NCBI RefSeq assembly: GCF_016862275.1
Contig: NZ_BOMQ01000027.1
Span: 30,634 to 94,633 of the forward strand
Direction: 5' to 3'
DNA length: 64,000 nt
From: Actinoplanes nipponensis
Lineage (GTDB): Bacteria; Actinomycetota; Actinomycetes; Mycobacteriales; Micromonosporaceae
Shown here: piece after piece, positions 16,483 to 24,390 of the stretch
Position numbering within the stretch: position 1 is the stretch's first letter
Layout: the number at the start of each line of letters is the position of its first letter
The notes under the pieces: model-generated
Seen by the model: the letters and a program-made list of their open reading frames with translations, nothing else
What the model was told of the DNA's origin: nothing
Databases searched by the model: none
Program-made: the position numbers and the translations under genes

Positions 16483-17703
16483 TCAGGTCAGGGCGGGCTC
16501 GGGGACCGGGCCGCGCCGCTGGGCCGCGAAACTCAGCGCGGCCAGGCCGAGCCCGGCGACCGCCAGCCCCACCCCGACCCAGGTCGGGGCCAGGTAGCCG
16601 TGGCCCCGCGCGATCACCAGCCCGCCCAGGGCCGCGCCGAGGCTGTTCGCCACGTTCATCGCCGACTGGTTCACCGCCGCGCCCATCAGCTGCGCGCCCG
16701 GGGCCACCGCGATCAGCCGGGCCTGCAGCGCGGGCCCCAGGAACAGGCTGGTCGCCCCGACCAGGAAGGCGCCGGCGAACAAGCCCGCCGGCGTGCCCGC
16801 GGCCAGCCCGAAGAAGACCACCGCGGCGATCACCGCGGCGAAGCCGGTCAACAGGCTGCGCCGCAGGTCACGGTCGGCGAACCAGCCGCCCAGCGCGTTG
16901 CCCACGGTCATGCCCAGCCCGACCGCGACCAGCACCCACGGCACGGTGGTCGGGGCCAGCCCGGTGACGTCGGTGGTGACCGGGGCGAGGTAGCTGTCCA
17001 CGGCGAAGAAGCCGGCGAAGCCCACGGCCGCGGTGGCCGCGACCAGCCACACCTGCGGCGTACGCAGCGACCGCAGCTCGGCCCGCGGCGAGCCGTCGGC
17101 CACCGCGGCGACCGCCGGCACGATGGCCAGCACGGCGACCAGCGTCGCGGCGAACACCACGGCGATGACCAGGTACGCGATCCGCCAGCCGGCCGCCTGC
17201 CCGAGCCGGGTGACCAGCGGCACGCCGACCACGTTGGCCGCGGTCAGCCCGCTGAGCACGGCGGCGTACCCCCGGGCGGCGTTGCCGGGCCCCATCAGGG
17301 TGGCCGCGAGCAGGCCGGCCGCGCCGAAGTACGCGCCGTGCGGCAGCGCCGCGACGAACCGCGCGGCCAGCACCAGCTCGAACGTCGGGGCGAGCGCGGA
17401 GGCGACCGTCCCGGCCGCGAAGAGCACCAGCAGACCCAGCACGAGCCGCTTGCGGGGCACCCGGGCGGTCAGGGCGGCGATGGTCGGCGCGCCCACGACG
17501 ACGCCGAGGGCGTACGCGGTGATGGTCCAGCCGGCCCGGGCGACGGCGTCCGGCGCCGACCGGGCGTACGCCTCGGGCAGCAGGTCGCGCGCCACGTCGG
17601 GCAGCAGGCCCATCGCGGCGAACTCGGTCAGCCCGATCGCCACCCCGCCCAGGGCGAGGGCGAGCAGGGCGGCCCGGCGGCGCCCGCGGCTGAGATCATC
17701 CAC
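16483..17703 (-). CDS. MFS transporter, DHA1-type efflux
   Basis: The 406-residue product has 12 predicted membrane helices in two six-helix bundles and the drug/H+ antiporter-1 features: GLLPDVARDL in helix 1, motif A-like APTIAALTARVPRKRLVLG between helices 2 and 3, and ALPHGAYFGAAGLLAATLM in helix 4-5. The family includes sugar and drug exporters; the substrate is unknown. A GTG at 17703 is used: the upstream ATG 57 bases earlier would overlap the divergent ROK gene. A TAAAGT hexamer lies eight bases before this GTG. The gap of 43 bases to the ROK start contains a short inverted repeat, so ROK control is likely. Confidence 0.88.
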   Translation of the reverse strand: MDDLSRGRRRAALLALALGGVAIGLTEFAAMGLLPDVARDLLPEAYARSAPDAVARAGWTITAYALGVVVGAPTIAALTARVPRKRLVLGLLVLFAAGTVASALAPTFELVLAARFVAALPHGAYFGAAGLLAATLMGPGNAARGYAAVLSGLTAANVVGVPLVTRLGQAAGWRIAYLVIAVVFAATLVAVLAIVPAVAAVADGSPRAELRSLRTPQVWLVAATAAVGFAGFFAVDSYLAPVTTDVTGLAPTTVPWVLVAVGLGMTVGNALGGWFADRDLRRSLLTGFAAVIAAVVFFGLAAGTPAGLFAGAFLVGATSLFLGPALQARLIAVAPGAQLMGAAVNQSAMNVANSLGAALGGLVIARGHGYLAPTWVGVGLAVAGLGLAALSFAAQRRGPVPEPALT

Positions 17704-17717
17704 GGTCGACGACTTTA

Positions 17718-17740
17718 GCAACAGCGTTGCGTAATACAGT
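17718..17740. promoter_or_regulatory. Inverted repeat and leaderless -10 between divergent MFS and ROK genes
   Basis: GCAAC-AGC-GTTGC (17718-17730) is a perfect 5-base inverted repeat. TACAGT (17735-17740) is followed by six bases and the ROK ATG at 17747, matching a leaderless TAnnnT promoter. The repeat would overlap the -35 to -10 region of the ROK promoter and lies just upstream of the MFS promoter, as expected for an autoregulatory operator. Confidence 0.5.
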
Positions 17741-17746
17741 GGCGCG

Positions 17747-18832
17747 ATGGCCGATCTCACGTTCCTGCGGGGTTACAACGAGGCCCTGGTGATGGCGGTG
17801 GCCCGCACCCTGCCGGCGTTCGAGCGCGCGACCATCGCCGCGGCGACGGGGCTCACCCCGCAGGCGGTGTCCAAGGTGCTGGCCCGGCTGGTCGACGACG
17901 GCCTGATCGCGCCCGCAGGCGTGCGCCGCCCGGCCGTCGGCAAGCCCGCCGGGGTCTACCAGCTGGTCGCGGACAGCCGGTACGCGATCGGCGCGCACGT
18001 GGCCCGCCGTACCCTGCGGCTGGTCCTGACCGACCTGGCCGGCGCGGTCCGGGACTCGGCGGTCACCGCCCTGCCGCCCGACTTCACGCCCGGCACGCTG
18101 CTGCGCGAGCTGGCCGCGGGCGTCGGCCGTCTCGCCGCCGGCCCGGCCGGCGGGCGGCTGACCGGGGTGGGCATCGGCATGGTCGGGCCGCTGGACCACG
18201 CCCACGGCACCGTCCGCGACGCGCACCGGCTGCGGCACTGGCACGACGTGCCGCTGCGGGAGCGGGCGGAGCAGGCGCTGGGCCTGCCGGTGCACCTGGA
18301 CAAGGACGTCACGGCCGGGGTCACCGCGGAGGCGTGGCGGCACGGCCCGGAGTTCCGCGACGCCGCCCTGATCATGGTGGAGTCCGGCGTGGGCGCGGGC
18401 CTGTGGCTCAACGGGGCCGCGCACCGCGGCGCGCACACCAACGCGGGCGAGTTCGGCCACACGGTGGTCGACCTGTCCGGCCCGCCGTGCGTGTGCGGAC
18501 GCCGCGGCTGCCTGGAGGCGGTCCACGACCGGGCCGTGGCGGCCGGCGACATCCGCGGCGCCGCCCGGGTGCTGGCCGTGGGCGTGGTCAACCTGGTGCA
18601 GACCCTGGACGTGGCGCACGTGGTGCTGGCCGGCGCGGACCTGCTCGCGCACGCCGGGACGTACCGCGCCGAGGTGGAGCAGGCGGTCCGCACGCAGGTC
18701 CCGCGGGCCGACTGGCAGCGGGCCGAGGTGACGCTGTCGGGCCTGGGCGCCGACGTGATCGCGGCGGGGGCGGCGATGCAGGTCCTCGAGGCCCGCTACG
18801 GACTGCCGGGCCGGGTCGCGCCGCCGCGGTGA
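17747..18832 (+). CDS. ROK-family transcriptional regulator
   Basis: The 361-residue product has an N-terminal winged helix (ALVMAVARTLPAFERATIAAATGLTPQAVSKVLARLVDDGLI) joined to a ROK domain. The ROK zinc motif CVCGRRGCLEA is intact near residue 247, with the upstream His in GEFGHTVVD. GIGMVGPLDHAHGTV is the phosphate/sugar-binding region, though the catalytic DxGxT start is degenerate (GAHVARRTLRL), so it is a regulator, not a kinase. It is divergent from the MFS gene and probably controls it in response to a sugar or sugar-like ligand. The ATG has a TACAGT hexamer six bases upstream, suggesting a leaderless mRNA. Confidence 0.9.
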   Translation: MADLTFLRGYNEALVMAVARTLPAFERATIAAATGLTPQAVSKVLARLVDDGLIAPAGVRRPAVGKPAGVYQLVADSRYAIGAHVARRTLRLVLTDLAGAVRDSAVTALPPDFTPGTLLRELAAGVGRLAAGPAGGRLTGVGIGMVGPLDHAHGTVRDAHRLRHWHDVPLRERAEQALGLPVHLDKDVTAGVTAEAWRHGPEFRDAALIMVESGVGAGLWLNGAAHRGAHTNAGEFGHTVVDLSGPPCVCGRRGCLEAVHDRAVAAGDIRGAARVLAVGVVNLVQTLDVAHVVLAGADLLAHAGTYRAEVEQAVRTQVPRADWQRAEVTLSGLGADVIAAGAAMQVLEARYGLPGRVAPPR

Positions 18833-18848
18833 GCCCGGGCCGGCGGCC

Positions 18849-19415
18849 TCAGGAGGCGTTCCAGGTGTCGATGACCGGGTTGCCGTGCTCGAAGCCCAGC
18901 GTCGACAGCGTCGCCGTGCCCAGCTTGAGCAGCCCGCCCCCGGCGGCCGGGAGGCCGATCCAGCGCGCGCCGGCCACCCGCAGCGCATGGCCGTGAGCGA
19001 TCAGCGCCACGTCGCCGCCGTCCAGCGCGGCGCGGGCCCGCTCCAGCACCCGGTCGAGGCGCGCGGCCACCTCGGCCGGCGACTCGCCGCCGGGGGCGCC
19101 GTCGGTCCACAGCGACCAGCCGGGCCGGGTCTCGCGGATGGCGGCGCTGGTGACCCCTTCGTACTCGCCGTAGTTCCATTCGGCGAGGTCCTCGGTGGTC
19201 TCGGTGACCGGCAGCCCGGCCAGCTCCGCGGTGCGCAGCGCCCGCTTGCGCGGGCTGGAGATGACCGCGGCGAAGGTACGCCCGGCGAGCCGCGCCCCGG
19301 CCGCGCGGGCCTGCCGCTCCCCCGCCTCGGTCAGATCGAGATCCGTGTACGAGGTGTGCTTGCCCACCGCACTCCACTCGGTCTGCCCGTGCCGGATGAG
19401 CACGATCTCCGCCAT
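18849..19415 (-). CDS. Histidine phosphatase family protein (phosphoglycerate mutase-like)
   Basis: At 188 residues this is a compact branch-1 histidine phosphatase. The catalytic motif LIRHGQTEWS is at residues 6-15, the second Arg is in SSPRKRALRTAELAG, the acid is in DLAEWNYGEYEGVT, and the second His is in VALIAHGHALRVAGARWIG. Members dephosphorylate small metabolites such as sugar phosphates or alpha-ribazole phosphate; the substrate is not evident. It converges with the ROK gene. GGGGGTG lies a few bases before the ATG. Confidence 0.9.
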   Translation of the reverse strand: MAEIVLIRHGQTEWSAVGKHTSYTDLDLTEAGERQARAAGARLAGRTFAAVISSPRKRALRTAELAGLPVTETTEDLAEWNYGEYEGVTSAAIRETRPGWSLWTDGAPGGESPAEVAARLDRVLERARAALDGGDVALIAHGHALRVAGARWIGLPAAGGGLLKLGTATLSTLGFEHGNPVIDTWNAS

Positions 19416-19468
19416 GACACCCCCACTTGTCGTTGCCGTCCTTCCTACCCGGGCCGGCGGGCGGCCAC

Positions 19469-20083
19469 TCAGCCGCCGGCCAGCAGTTCCGCGAAGGAGG
19501 TGGTGAGGGCGAACGGGTCCTGGACCGTGGCCGGTTCCCGGCGCTCGATCTCGCGGGCGAGCTCGTCGGCCGCCCGGTGGATGCGGCCGCGGAGCTGGCC
19601 CTCGCCCTCGTCGCCGCCCCAGTCCTCGGACGCGGCGAACACCGCCGTGGGCAGGGTGACGGCCCGCAGGTAGGCGAACATCGGCCGGACGGCGTGCTCG
19701 AGGGCCAGCGAGTGCCGGGCCGTGCCGCCGGTCGCCGCGATCAGCACCGGCTTGCCGGCCAGCGCGTCCCGGCCCAGGACGTCGAAGAAGGACTTGAACA
19801 GGCCGCTGTAGGACGCGTTGAAGATCGGGGTGACCGCGACGAGCGCGTCGGCCGCCTCCACGGCGTCCAGCGCGTCCTTCAGCGGCGCCGGCGGGAAGCC
19901 GGTCAACAGGTGGTTCATCAGGTCGTGGGCCAGGTCGCGCAGCTCGATCACCCGGACCGTGAGCCGCACGCCGAGGCCGCCGGCGGCGTCCACCGCCGCC
20001 GCGGACAACCGGTCCGCGAGCAGGCGGGTCGACGACGGCTGGCTCAGCCCGGCCGAGAGCACGACGACAGTACGCTGCTTCAT
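19469..20083 (-). CDS. NADPH-dependent FMN reductase, CE1759 type
   Basis: The 204-residue flavodoxin-like protein begins TVVVLSAGLSQPSSTRLLADRL, the FMN phosphate-binding loop of the family, and contains VTPIFNASYSGLFKSFFDVL and GKPVLIAATGGTARHSLALEHAVRPMFAYL. It supplies reduced FMN. Its ATG overlaps by four bases the stop of the LLM oxidoreductase gene upstream. This two-gene pair, with one member generating FMNH2 and the other using it, is a recognised actinobacterial duo. Confidence 0.9.
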   Translation of the reverse strand: MKQRTVVVLSAGLSQPSSTRLLADRLSAAAVDAAGGLGVRLTVRVIELRDLAHDLMNHLLTGFPPAPLKDALDAVEAADALVAVTPIFNASYSGLFKSFFDVLGRDALAGKPVLIAATGGTARHSLALEHAVRPMFAYLRAVTLPTAVFAASEDWGGDEGEGQLRGRIHRAADELAREIERREPATVQDPFALTTSFAELLAGG

Positions 20084-21180
20084 GCCTGCACCTTCTCCTG
20101 CTCCTGCCGGGTGGCCGCCGCGACCAGCGAGGCGTGGGTCGGCGCCTCGGGGACGTGCGCCGGGCGCAGCGCCGCGAACTCCTTGCGCAGCACCGGGACG
20201 ACCTCCTCGCCGAGCAGGTCGAGCTGCTCCAGCACGGTCTTGAGCGGCAGGCCGGCGTGGTCCATCAGGAACAGCTGGCGCTGGTAGTCGCCGACGTAGT
20301 CGCGGAAGCCCAGGGTGCGGTCGATGACCTGCTGCGGGCTGCCGACGGTCAGCGGCGTCTGCTCGGTGAACTCCTCCAGGCTCGGGCCGTGTCCGTAGAC
20401 CGGCGCGTTGTCGAAGTAGGGCCGGAACTCCCGGACCGCGTCCTGGCTGTTGCGGCGCAGGAACACCTGGCCGCCGAGGCCGACGATGGCCTGGTCGGGG
20501 TCGCCGTGGCCGTAGTGGGCGAAGCGCTCGCGGTACAGCGCCACCATCCGCTGGGTGTGCGAGGCCGGCCAGAAGATGTGGTTGGCGAAGTAGCCGTCGC
20601 CGTAGAAGGCGGCCTGCTCGGCGATCTCGGGGCTGCGGATCGAGCCGTGCCAGACGAACGGCGGGACGCCGTCGAGCGGGCGCGGGGTCGAGGTGAACGA
20701 CTGCAGCGGGGTGCGGAACTTGCCCTTCCAGTCGACGGTGTGCTCGCGCCACAGCCGGTGCAGCAGGGCGTAGTTCTCGATCGCCAGGGGGATCCCGGCC
20801 CGGATGTCCTTGCCGAACCACGGGTAGACCGGCCCGGTGTTGCCGCGGCCCATCATCAGGTCGACGCGGCCGTCGGCGAGGTGCTGCAGCATCGCGTAGT
20901 CCTCGGCGATCTTGACCGGGTCGTTGGTCGTGATCAGCGTCGTGGACGTGGACAGCAGCAGCTTCTCCGTCCGCGCCGCCACGTAGCCGAGCAGCGTGGT
21001 GGGCGAGGACGGGACGAACGGCTCGTTGTGGTGCTCGCCGAGGGCGAAGACGTCCAGGCCGACCTCCTCGGCCTTGCGCGCGATGGCGACGATCGCCTTG
21101 ATCCGCTCGTGCTCGGTCGGCGCCCGCCCGGTCGTGGGGTCGGGCGTGACGTCGCCGACGGTGAAGATCCCGAACTGCAT
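20080..21180 (-). CDS. LLM-class flavin-dependent oxidoreductase, CE1758 type
   Basis: A 366-residue luciferase-like monooxygenase with TIM-barrel features: MQFGIFTVGDVTPDPTTG, DVFALGEHHNEPFVPSSPTTLLGYVAARTEKL, the flavin-site STSTTLITTNDPVKIAEDYAMLQHLADGRVDLMMGRGN, and the C-terminal QVIDRTLGFRDYVGDYQRQLFLMDHAG. It would use FMNH2 from the overlapping downstream reductase to oxidise an unknown organic substrate. It is the first gene of the pair. The promoter region carries a short TTGAC/GTCAA inverted repeat. Confidence 0.92.
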   Translation of the reverse strand: MQFGIFTVGDVTPDPTTGRAPTEHERIKAIVAIARKAEEVGLDVFALGEHHNEPFVPSSPTTLLGYVAARTEKLLLSTSTTLITTNDPVKIAEDYAMLQHLADGRVDLMMGRGNTGPVYPWFGKDIRAGIPLAIENYALLHRLWREHTVDWKGKFRTPLQSFTSTPRPLDGVPPFVWHGSIRSPEIAEQAAFYGDGYFANHIFWPASHTQRMVALYRERFAHYGHGDPDQAIVGLGGQVFLRRNSQDAVREFRPYFDNAPVYGHGPSLEEFTEQTPLTVGSPQQVIDRTLGFRDYVGDYQRQLFLMDHAGLPLKTVLEQLDLLGEEVVPVLRKEFAALRPAHVPEAPTHASLVAAATRQEQEKVQA

Positions 21181-21237
21181 GACCGCTCCTGAGCTCCGGC
21201 CGGAACCCGTCGTCCCGGACTGCCTCGCACAACGCCT

Positions 21238-21249
21238 TTGACTCGTCAA
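21238..21249. promoter_or_regulatory. Short inverted repeat upstream of the LLM/FMN-reductase operon
   Basis: TTGAC-TC-GTCAA lies 58 bases before the LLM start within an AT-richer stretch (cgtcaactatttcagattcaaag). TTGAC half-sites of this kind are common in MarR-type operators, but no such regulator gene is adjacent. Confidence 0.35.
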
Positions 21250-21295
21250 CTATTTCAGATTCAAAGAACCGGCGGGAAGTGCGGCTCCGGTCACA

Positions 21296-21321
21296 CCCGG
21301 CCCGGGGCGACCCGGGCCGGG
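21296..21321 (-). terminator. Strong GC hairpin downstream of the chitinase gene
   Basis: CCCGGCCCGGG and CCCGGGCCGGG are perfect 11-base arms with a four-base GCGA loop. The hairpin lies 16 bases after the chitinase stop. No T-run follows, as is usual in high-GC actinomycetes. Confidence 0.6.
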
Positions 21322-21336
21322 CTCGGGAGGGGGCGG

Positions 21337-22689
21337 TCAGCGGCCCTGCAGGGCCTTGACGTTGTCGCCGAAGGTCCAGCCGCGGGAACCGTCCCAGTTG
21401 ATCGACCACGTCATCAGGCCCTTGAGGTCCCCGACGCTGCGGTAGGCCTGGGCCACCTGCGCCGGCGTCAGGTAGCCGCCGCCCGCGCCGGGCTGGGCGG
21501 GCAGGCCCGGAACCTGCTTGTCGTAGGGGACGCGGATCGTGGTGCCCTGCACGGTGAGGCCGTTGTTGAGGCACTGCGTCTGCACGGTGAAGCCCTGCAC
21601 GGTGCCGGCCTGGTACGAGTCGCCGGCGCAGCCGTACATGCTGCCGTTGTAGTACTGCATGTTCAACCACCACAGCCGGCCGTTGTCCACGTACTTCTTG
21701 ATGATCGGCAGGTACGAGCCCCAGATCGAGCCGTAGGTGACGCTGCCGCCGGTGACGTACGCGGTCTCCGGGGCCATCGTCAGCCCGAAGGTCGAGGGCA
21801 TCCGGGCCAGCACGCCGTCGATGATCCGGATCAGGTTGGCCTGCGACGCCGACAGCGTGGTGATGCTGCCGCTGCCGGTCAGGCCGGTCTCGATGTCGAT
21901 GTCGATGCCGTCGAAGTTGTACCGCTGCAGGATCGGCACGATGGTCGCCACGAAGCGGTCCGCGACCGCGCTGGAGCTCAGGTCGATGCCGGCCGCCGCG
22001 CCGCCGATCGACATCAGCAGGGTGGCCCCGGCGGCCTTGGCCGCGCACATCTCCGCCGGGGACGAGACCCGCACGCCGGCGTCCATCCCGTCCTCCCAGA
22101 GCACGGTGCCGTCGGAGCGGATCACCGGGAAGGCCGCGTTGATCACGTTGTAGCCGTGCTGGGCCGGCCGGCTGTCGTTGATCGGGACCCAGCCGAAGCC
22201 GGGGTGCACGCCGTTGCCCGCCCCGTCCCAGTTCTCCCAGTAGCCGACGAGCACCTTGCCCGCGGGCCGCGGCTTGACCGCGCACGTGCTGCCGCCCGGC
22301 GGCGCCGTGGTGGGCGGGGTCGTGGTGGGCGGCGTCGTCGTGGGCGGGATCGTCGTGGGCGGCGTTGTTGTGGGCGGCGGGGTGGTGGGACCGCCCGTGC
22401 AGGCGCCGAGGTCACTCCAGAGCGACGGGGTGGCGGCCGGGTTCCAGCCGGCGCCGGCGTACGCGGTGTGGGTGACCAGGGCGGAGTAGAGCCGGCCGCC
22501 GTAGGTGACCTGGGTGCCGGCGGGGTAGACGGGGCCCTCCGTCCACGCCGGCGCGGAGCAGGCCACGGCGGCCGCCCGGATCGGGACCCCGGAGACCGCG
22601 GCCAGGCTGTCCGGGGCCAGGACCACGGCCGTGGCCACGGTCATGGCCGCCCCGGCCACCAGCGCGAATACGGTACGACGTGTGCTCAT
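21337..22689 (-). CDS. Secreted GH18 chitinase with N-terminal CBM5/12
   Basis: The 450-residue enzyme has a signal peptide (VFALVAGAAMTVATAVVLA, cleavage near residue 31). A chitin-binding module of the CBM5/12 type follows at residues about 45-92 (AWTEGPVYPAGTQVTYGGRLY to PSLWSDLGACTG), then a Pro/Thr linker with PPTTT repeats and a GH18 barrel. The catalytic DxxDxDxE motif is intact in YNFDGIDIDIETG, with Glu as the acid. KPRPAGKVLVGYWENWDG and WWLNMQYYNG are also typical. It cleaves beta-1,4-GlcNAc bonds outside the cell. AGGGAG precedes the ATG. A credible promoter lies in the 91-base upstream gap. Confidence 0.96.
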   Translation of the reverse strand: MSTRRTVFALVAGAAMTVATAVVLAPDSLAAVSGVPIRAAAVACSAPAWTEGPVYPAGTQVTYGGRLYSALVTHTAYAGAGWNPAATPSLWSDLGACTGGPTTPPPTTTPPTTIPPTTTPPTTTPPTTAPPGGSTCAVKPRPAGKVLVGYWENWDGAGNGVHPGFGWVPINDSRPAQHGYNVINAAFPVIRSDGTVLWEDGMDAGVRVSSPAEMCAAKAAGATLLMSIGGAAAGIDLSSSAVADRFVATIVPILQRYNFDGIDIDIETGLTGSGSITTLSASQANLIRIIDGVLARMPSTFGLTMAPETAYVTGGSVTYGSIWGSYLPIIKKYVDNGRLWWLNMQYYNGSMYGCAGDSYQAGTVQGFTVQTQCLNNGLTVQGTTIRVPYDKQVPGLPAQPGAGGGYLTPAQVAQAYRSVGDLKGLMTWSINWDGSRGWTFGDNVKALQGR

Positions 22690-22730
22690 GGCGGCTCCCT
22701 GACGTATCGACGACCGTGCCGGTCCTCCCC

Positions 22731-22759
22731 ATCCTCACGGCGGTCCACCCGAATATCAA
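22731..22759 (-). promoter_or_regulatory. Candidate promoter of the chitinase gene
   Basis: On the minus strand TTGATA is followed by 17 bases and GAGGAT, a sigma-70-like arrangement ending about 41 bases before the start codon. The surrounding sequence (gttgttaacagataat on the plus strand) is unusually AT-rich for the window. Confidence 0.35.
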
Positions 22760-22780
22760 GGGTTGTTAACAGATAATGGC

Positions 22781-23884
22781 TCAGGTCCAGCGCACCCGCA
22801 GGGGCAGGCCGTGGAAATCCGCGTACGGCCGCAACGCCGCCTCGGCCGCCGTCCGCTCCGCCGCGCCGAGCGGGACCAGCGGCTGCACCTCGACCGTCAC
22901 CGCCTTGCGGCCCAGCGTCCGGGTCCAGGTGCCGGCCACCCGGCCGCCGCGGACCAGGGTGGCGCGGAAGACCCCGTTGCCGCCCGGGACCACCGCCGCC
23001 AGGTGCTCGGCCGCCATCATCATGGCGCGGTCCTTGTAGCCCAGCATGTACTCGTCGAAGCCGGGCAGCGCCAGCCATTCCGCGGCCGGCCCGGCCGGCC
23101 CGGCCGGCCCGGAGTCGAGCAGGGCCGGGTCGACGACCATCTCGGCGCCGTCGACGCGGACCGTGGTGAGCCGGTCGCCCGCCTCGGCCAGGCCCGCGCG
23201 GGTGTCCGCCATCGTGAGCCCGGTCCAGCGCGCGAAGTCGGCCCGGGTGGCCGGGCCGTGGCTGCGGAAGTAGCGCAGCGCCATGATGCCCAGCGCCTCG
23301 GCCCGTTCCGGCCGGCGCGGCTCGGGCGCCCACTCGTCGAGCAGCACGAACGTCTGCTCCTTGCCGAGGTGCGGCGCGATGCAGGTGACGCCTCGCTGGC
23401 TGGCGTACCAGAGGATGTGGTAGCCCATCTGCGGGCCCAGCTCGACGCCGGCCTCGGCCAGGGCGGCCAGGCACTGCGCGCGGGTCAGCCGGTTGCCCTC
23501 CAGGGCGGTGGCCAGGACCTCGACGCCGCGCTCGGCGATGGCCTCGGACAGCCCGATCGTCTCGCGCCGCTTCGCCGCGCCGGCCAGCGCGCGCACGCCC
23601 ATCAGCTCCAGCATCCAGCGCGCGTCGGCCGGCGGGACCAGGTGGACGGTGCCGCGCATCGGCCAGGTGCGGATCGCCTCGCGGCGTTCCAGGGCGGCGG
23701 AGACGTCGTCGACCGTCCGGCCGGGCAGGCGCACCCCCAGCGACCACAGCCCGCTGGCCATGTCCTGGGCCTGCATCGCGCCGAACCACTCGACCACGCC
23801 GGCCACGTCGTCCGCGGCGGGCGGCGGGGCCAGCAGGAGGCTGCGCAGGCGCAGGGCCAGCGCCTGCGACGTCGTCCATTCCAC
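22781..23884 (-). CDS. AlkZ-like winged-helix DNA-binding protein (HTH_42 superfamily)
   Basis: The 367-residue product matches the winged-helix HTH_42 superfamily that includes the interstrand-crosslink glycosylases AlkZ and YcaQ. The key QxQ catalytic position appears as FGAMQAQDMASGLWSLGVRL (residues about 33-52). The conserved MRGTVHLV segment and the tandem winged-helix arrangement follow (LTRAQCLAALAEAGVELG; FARWTGLTMADTRAGLA), ending in a beta-barrel domain (VAGTWTRTLG). In characterised members the enzyme unhooks alkylated or crosslinked bases, often as self-resistance. No toxin genes are adjacent, so a repair role is only a family-based guess. A TAGGCT hexamer sits six bases before the GTG start. 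Confidence 0.75.
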   Translation of the reverse strand: MEWTTSQALALRLRSLLLAPPPAADDVAGVVEWFGAMQAQDMASGLWSLGVRLPGRTVDDVSAALERREAIRTWPMRGTVHLVPPADARWMLELMGVRALAGAAKRRETIGLSEAIAERGVEVLATALEGNRLTRAQCLAALAEAGVELGPQMGYHILWYASQRGVTCIAPHLGKEQTFVLLDEWAPEPRRPERAEALGIMALRYFRSHGPATRADFARWTGLTMADTRAGLAEAGDRLTTVRVDGAEMVVDPALLDSGPAGPAGPAAEWLALPGFDEYMLGYKDRAMMMAAEHLAAVVPGGNGVFRATLVRGGRVAGTWTRTLGRKAVTVEVQPLVPLGAAERTAAEAALRPYADFHGLPLRVRWT

Positions 23885-23890
23885 AGCAGC

Positions 23891-23896
23891 AGCCTA
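23891..23896 (-). promoter_or_regulatory. Candidate -10 overlapping the upstream gene's stop codon
   Basis: On the minus strand TAGGCT is followed by GCTGCT and the GTG start of the AlkZ-like gene at 23884. The first three bases of this TAnnnT hexamer are the TAG stop codon of the secreted-protein gene. Confidence 0.35.
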
Positions 23897-24295
23897 GAGC
23901 GCGCGCCCGGTGCGGACTCCCCCGGTCGGCGCGACGTGATCCTCGAGCGGCGAGCCGGACGGGCCGGTGGGGTCCTCCGCGCCGGCGGGCGGCTCGCCCG
24001 GCCGGGTGTCCTGCCGCGGCTGCTCCCGGTTGTGCGGGACGAGGTGGCAGGTGTTCTCCTTCCAGTAGCAGTAGACCGTGTCGCCGGTCGGCAGGAAGCA
24101 CCAGATGCTCTCGCTGTAGGCGCCCTCGGCGAGGACGCCCCCGTTGTGCTTGCAGAACACGAAGATGTCCACGATCTCGGGCACGAAGGGGCCGTTGTTG
24201 GTGGCCGCGGCCGGCGTCGCGGTCAGGCCGAGGACGGTCAGGGTGGCGGCGGCGCCGAGGGCGGCCGCGCGGCGGGAGATGCGGGTGAGCCTCAT
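23894..24295 (-). CDS. Small secreted protein with four cysteines
   Basis: I do not recognise the family. The 133-residue product has a clear signal peptide (RRAAALGAAATLTVLGLTATPAAA, cleavage near residue 31). The mature domain of about 60 residues carries four cysteines (IFVFCKHNGG, SIWCFLPTG, TVYCYWKENTCHLV) and several aromatic residues, suggesting two disulfides. The acidic, Pro-rich tail of about 40 residues is probably disordered. TACGGT lies six bases before the ATG (24302-24307), consistent with a leaderless mRNA, although GAGG in that gap might also act as a weak ribosome site. The AlkZ-like gene begins nine bases past its stop. Confidence 0.6.
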   Translation of the reverse strand: MRLTRISRRAAALGAAATLTVLGLTATPAAATNNGPFVPEIVDIFVFCKHNGGVLAEGAYSESIWCFLPTGDTVYCYWKENTCHLVPHNREQPRQDTRPGEPPAGAEDPTGPSGSPLEDHVAPTGGVRTGRAL

Positions 24296-24353
24296 GGCCT
24301 CACCGTAGGAACGCCGGCGCCGCCGGTCATCACGAGATCGTGCCAGCGGTCGC

Positions 24354-24383
24354 GGGGCGCCCGCTCGGCCGAGCGGGCGCCCC
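24354..24383 (-). terminator. Perfect 30-bp palindrome, terminator of the phosphoglucose isomerase gene
   Basis: The arms GGGGCGCCCGCTCGG and CCGAGCGGGCGCCCC are perfect 15-base complements with no unpaired centre. The palindrome lies eight bases past the isomerase stop, where an intrinsic terminator is expected. Confidence 0.7.
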
Positions 24384-24390
24384 GGAACCG

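Noticed and set aside
21337..22689. DasR-type operator before the chitinase gene
   Set aside because: Only a partial GGTCCACCC-like string is present, without the symmetric ACTGGTCTAGACCA-type arms.
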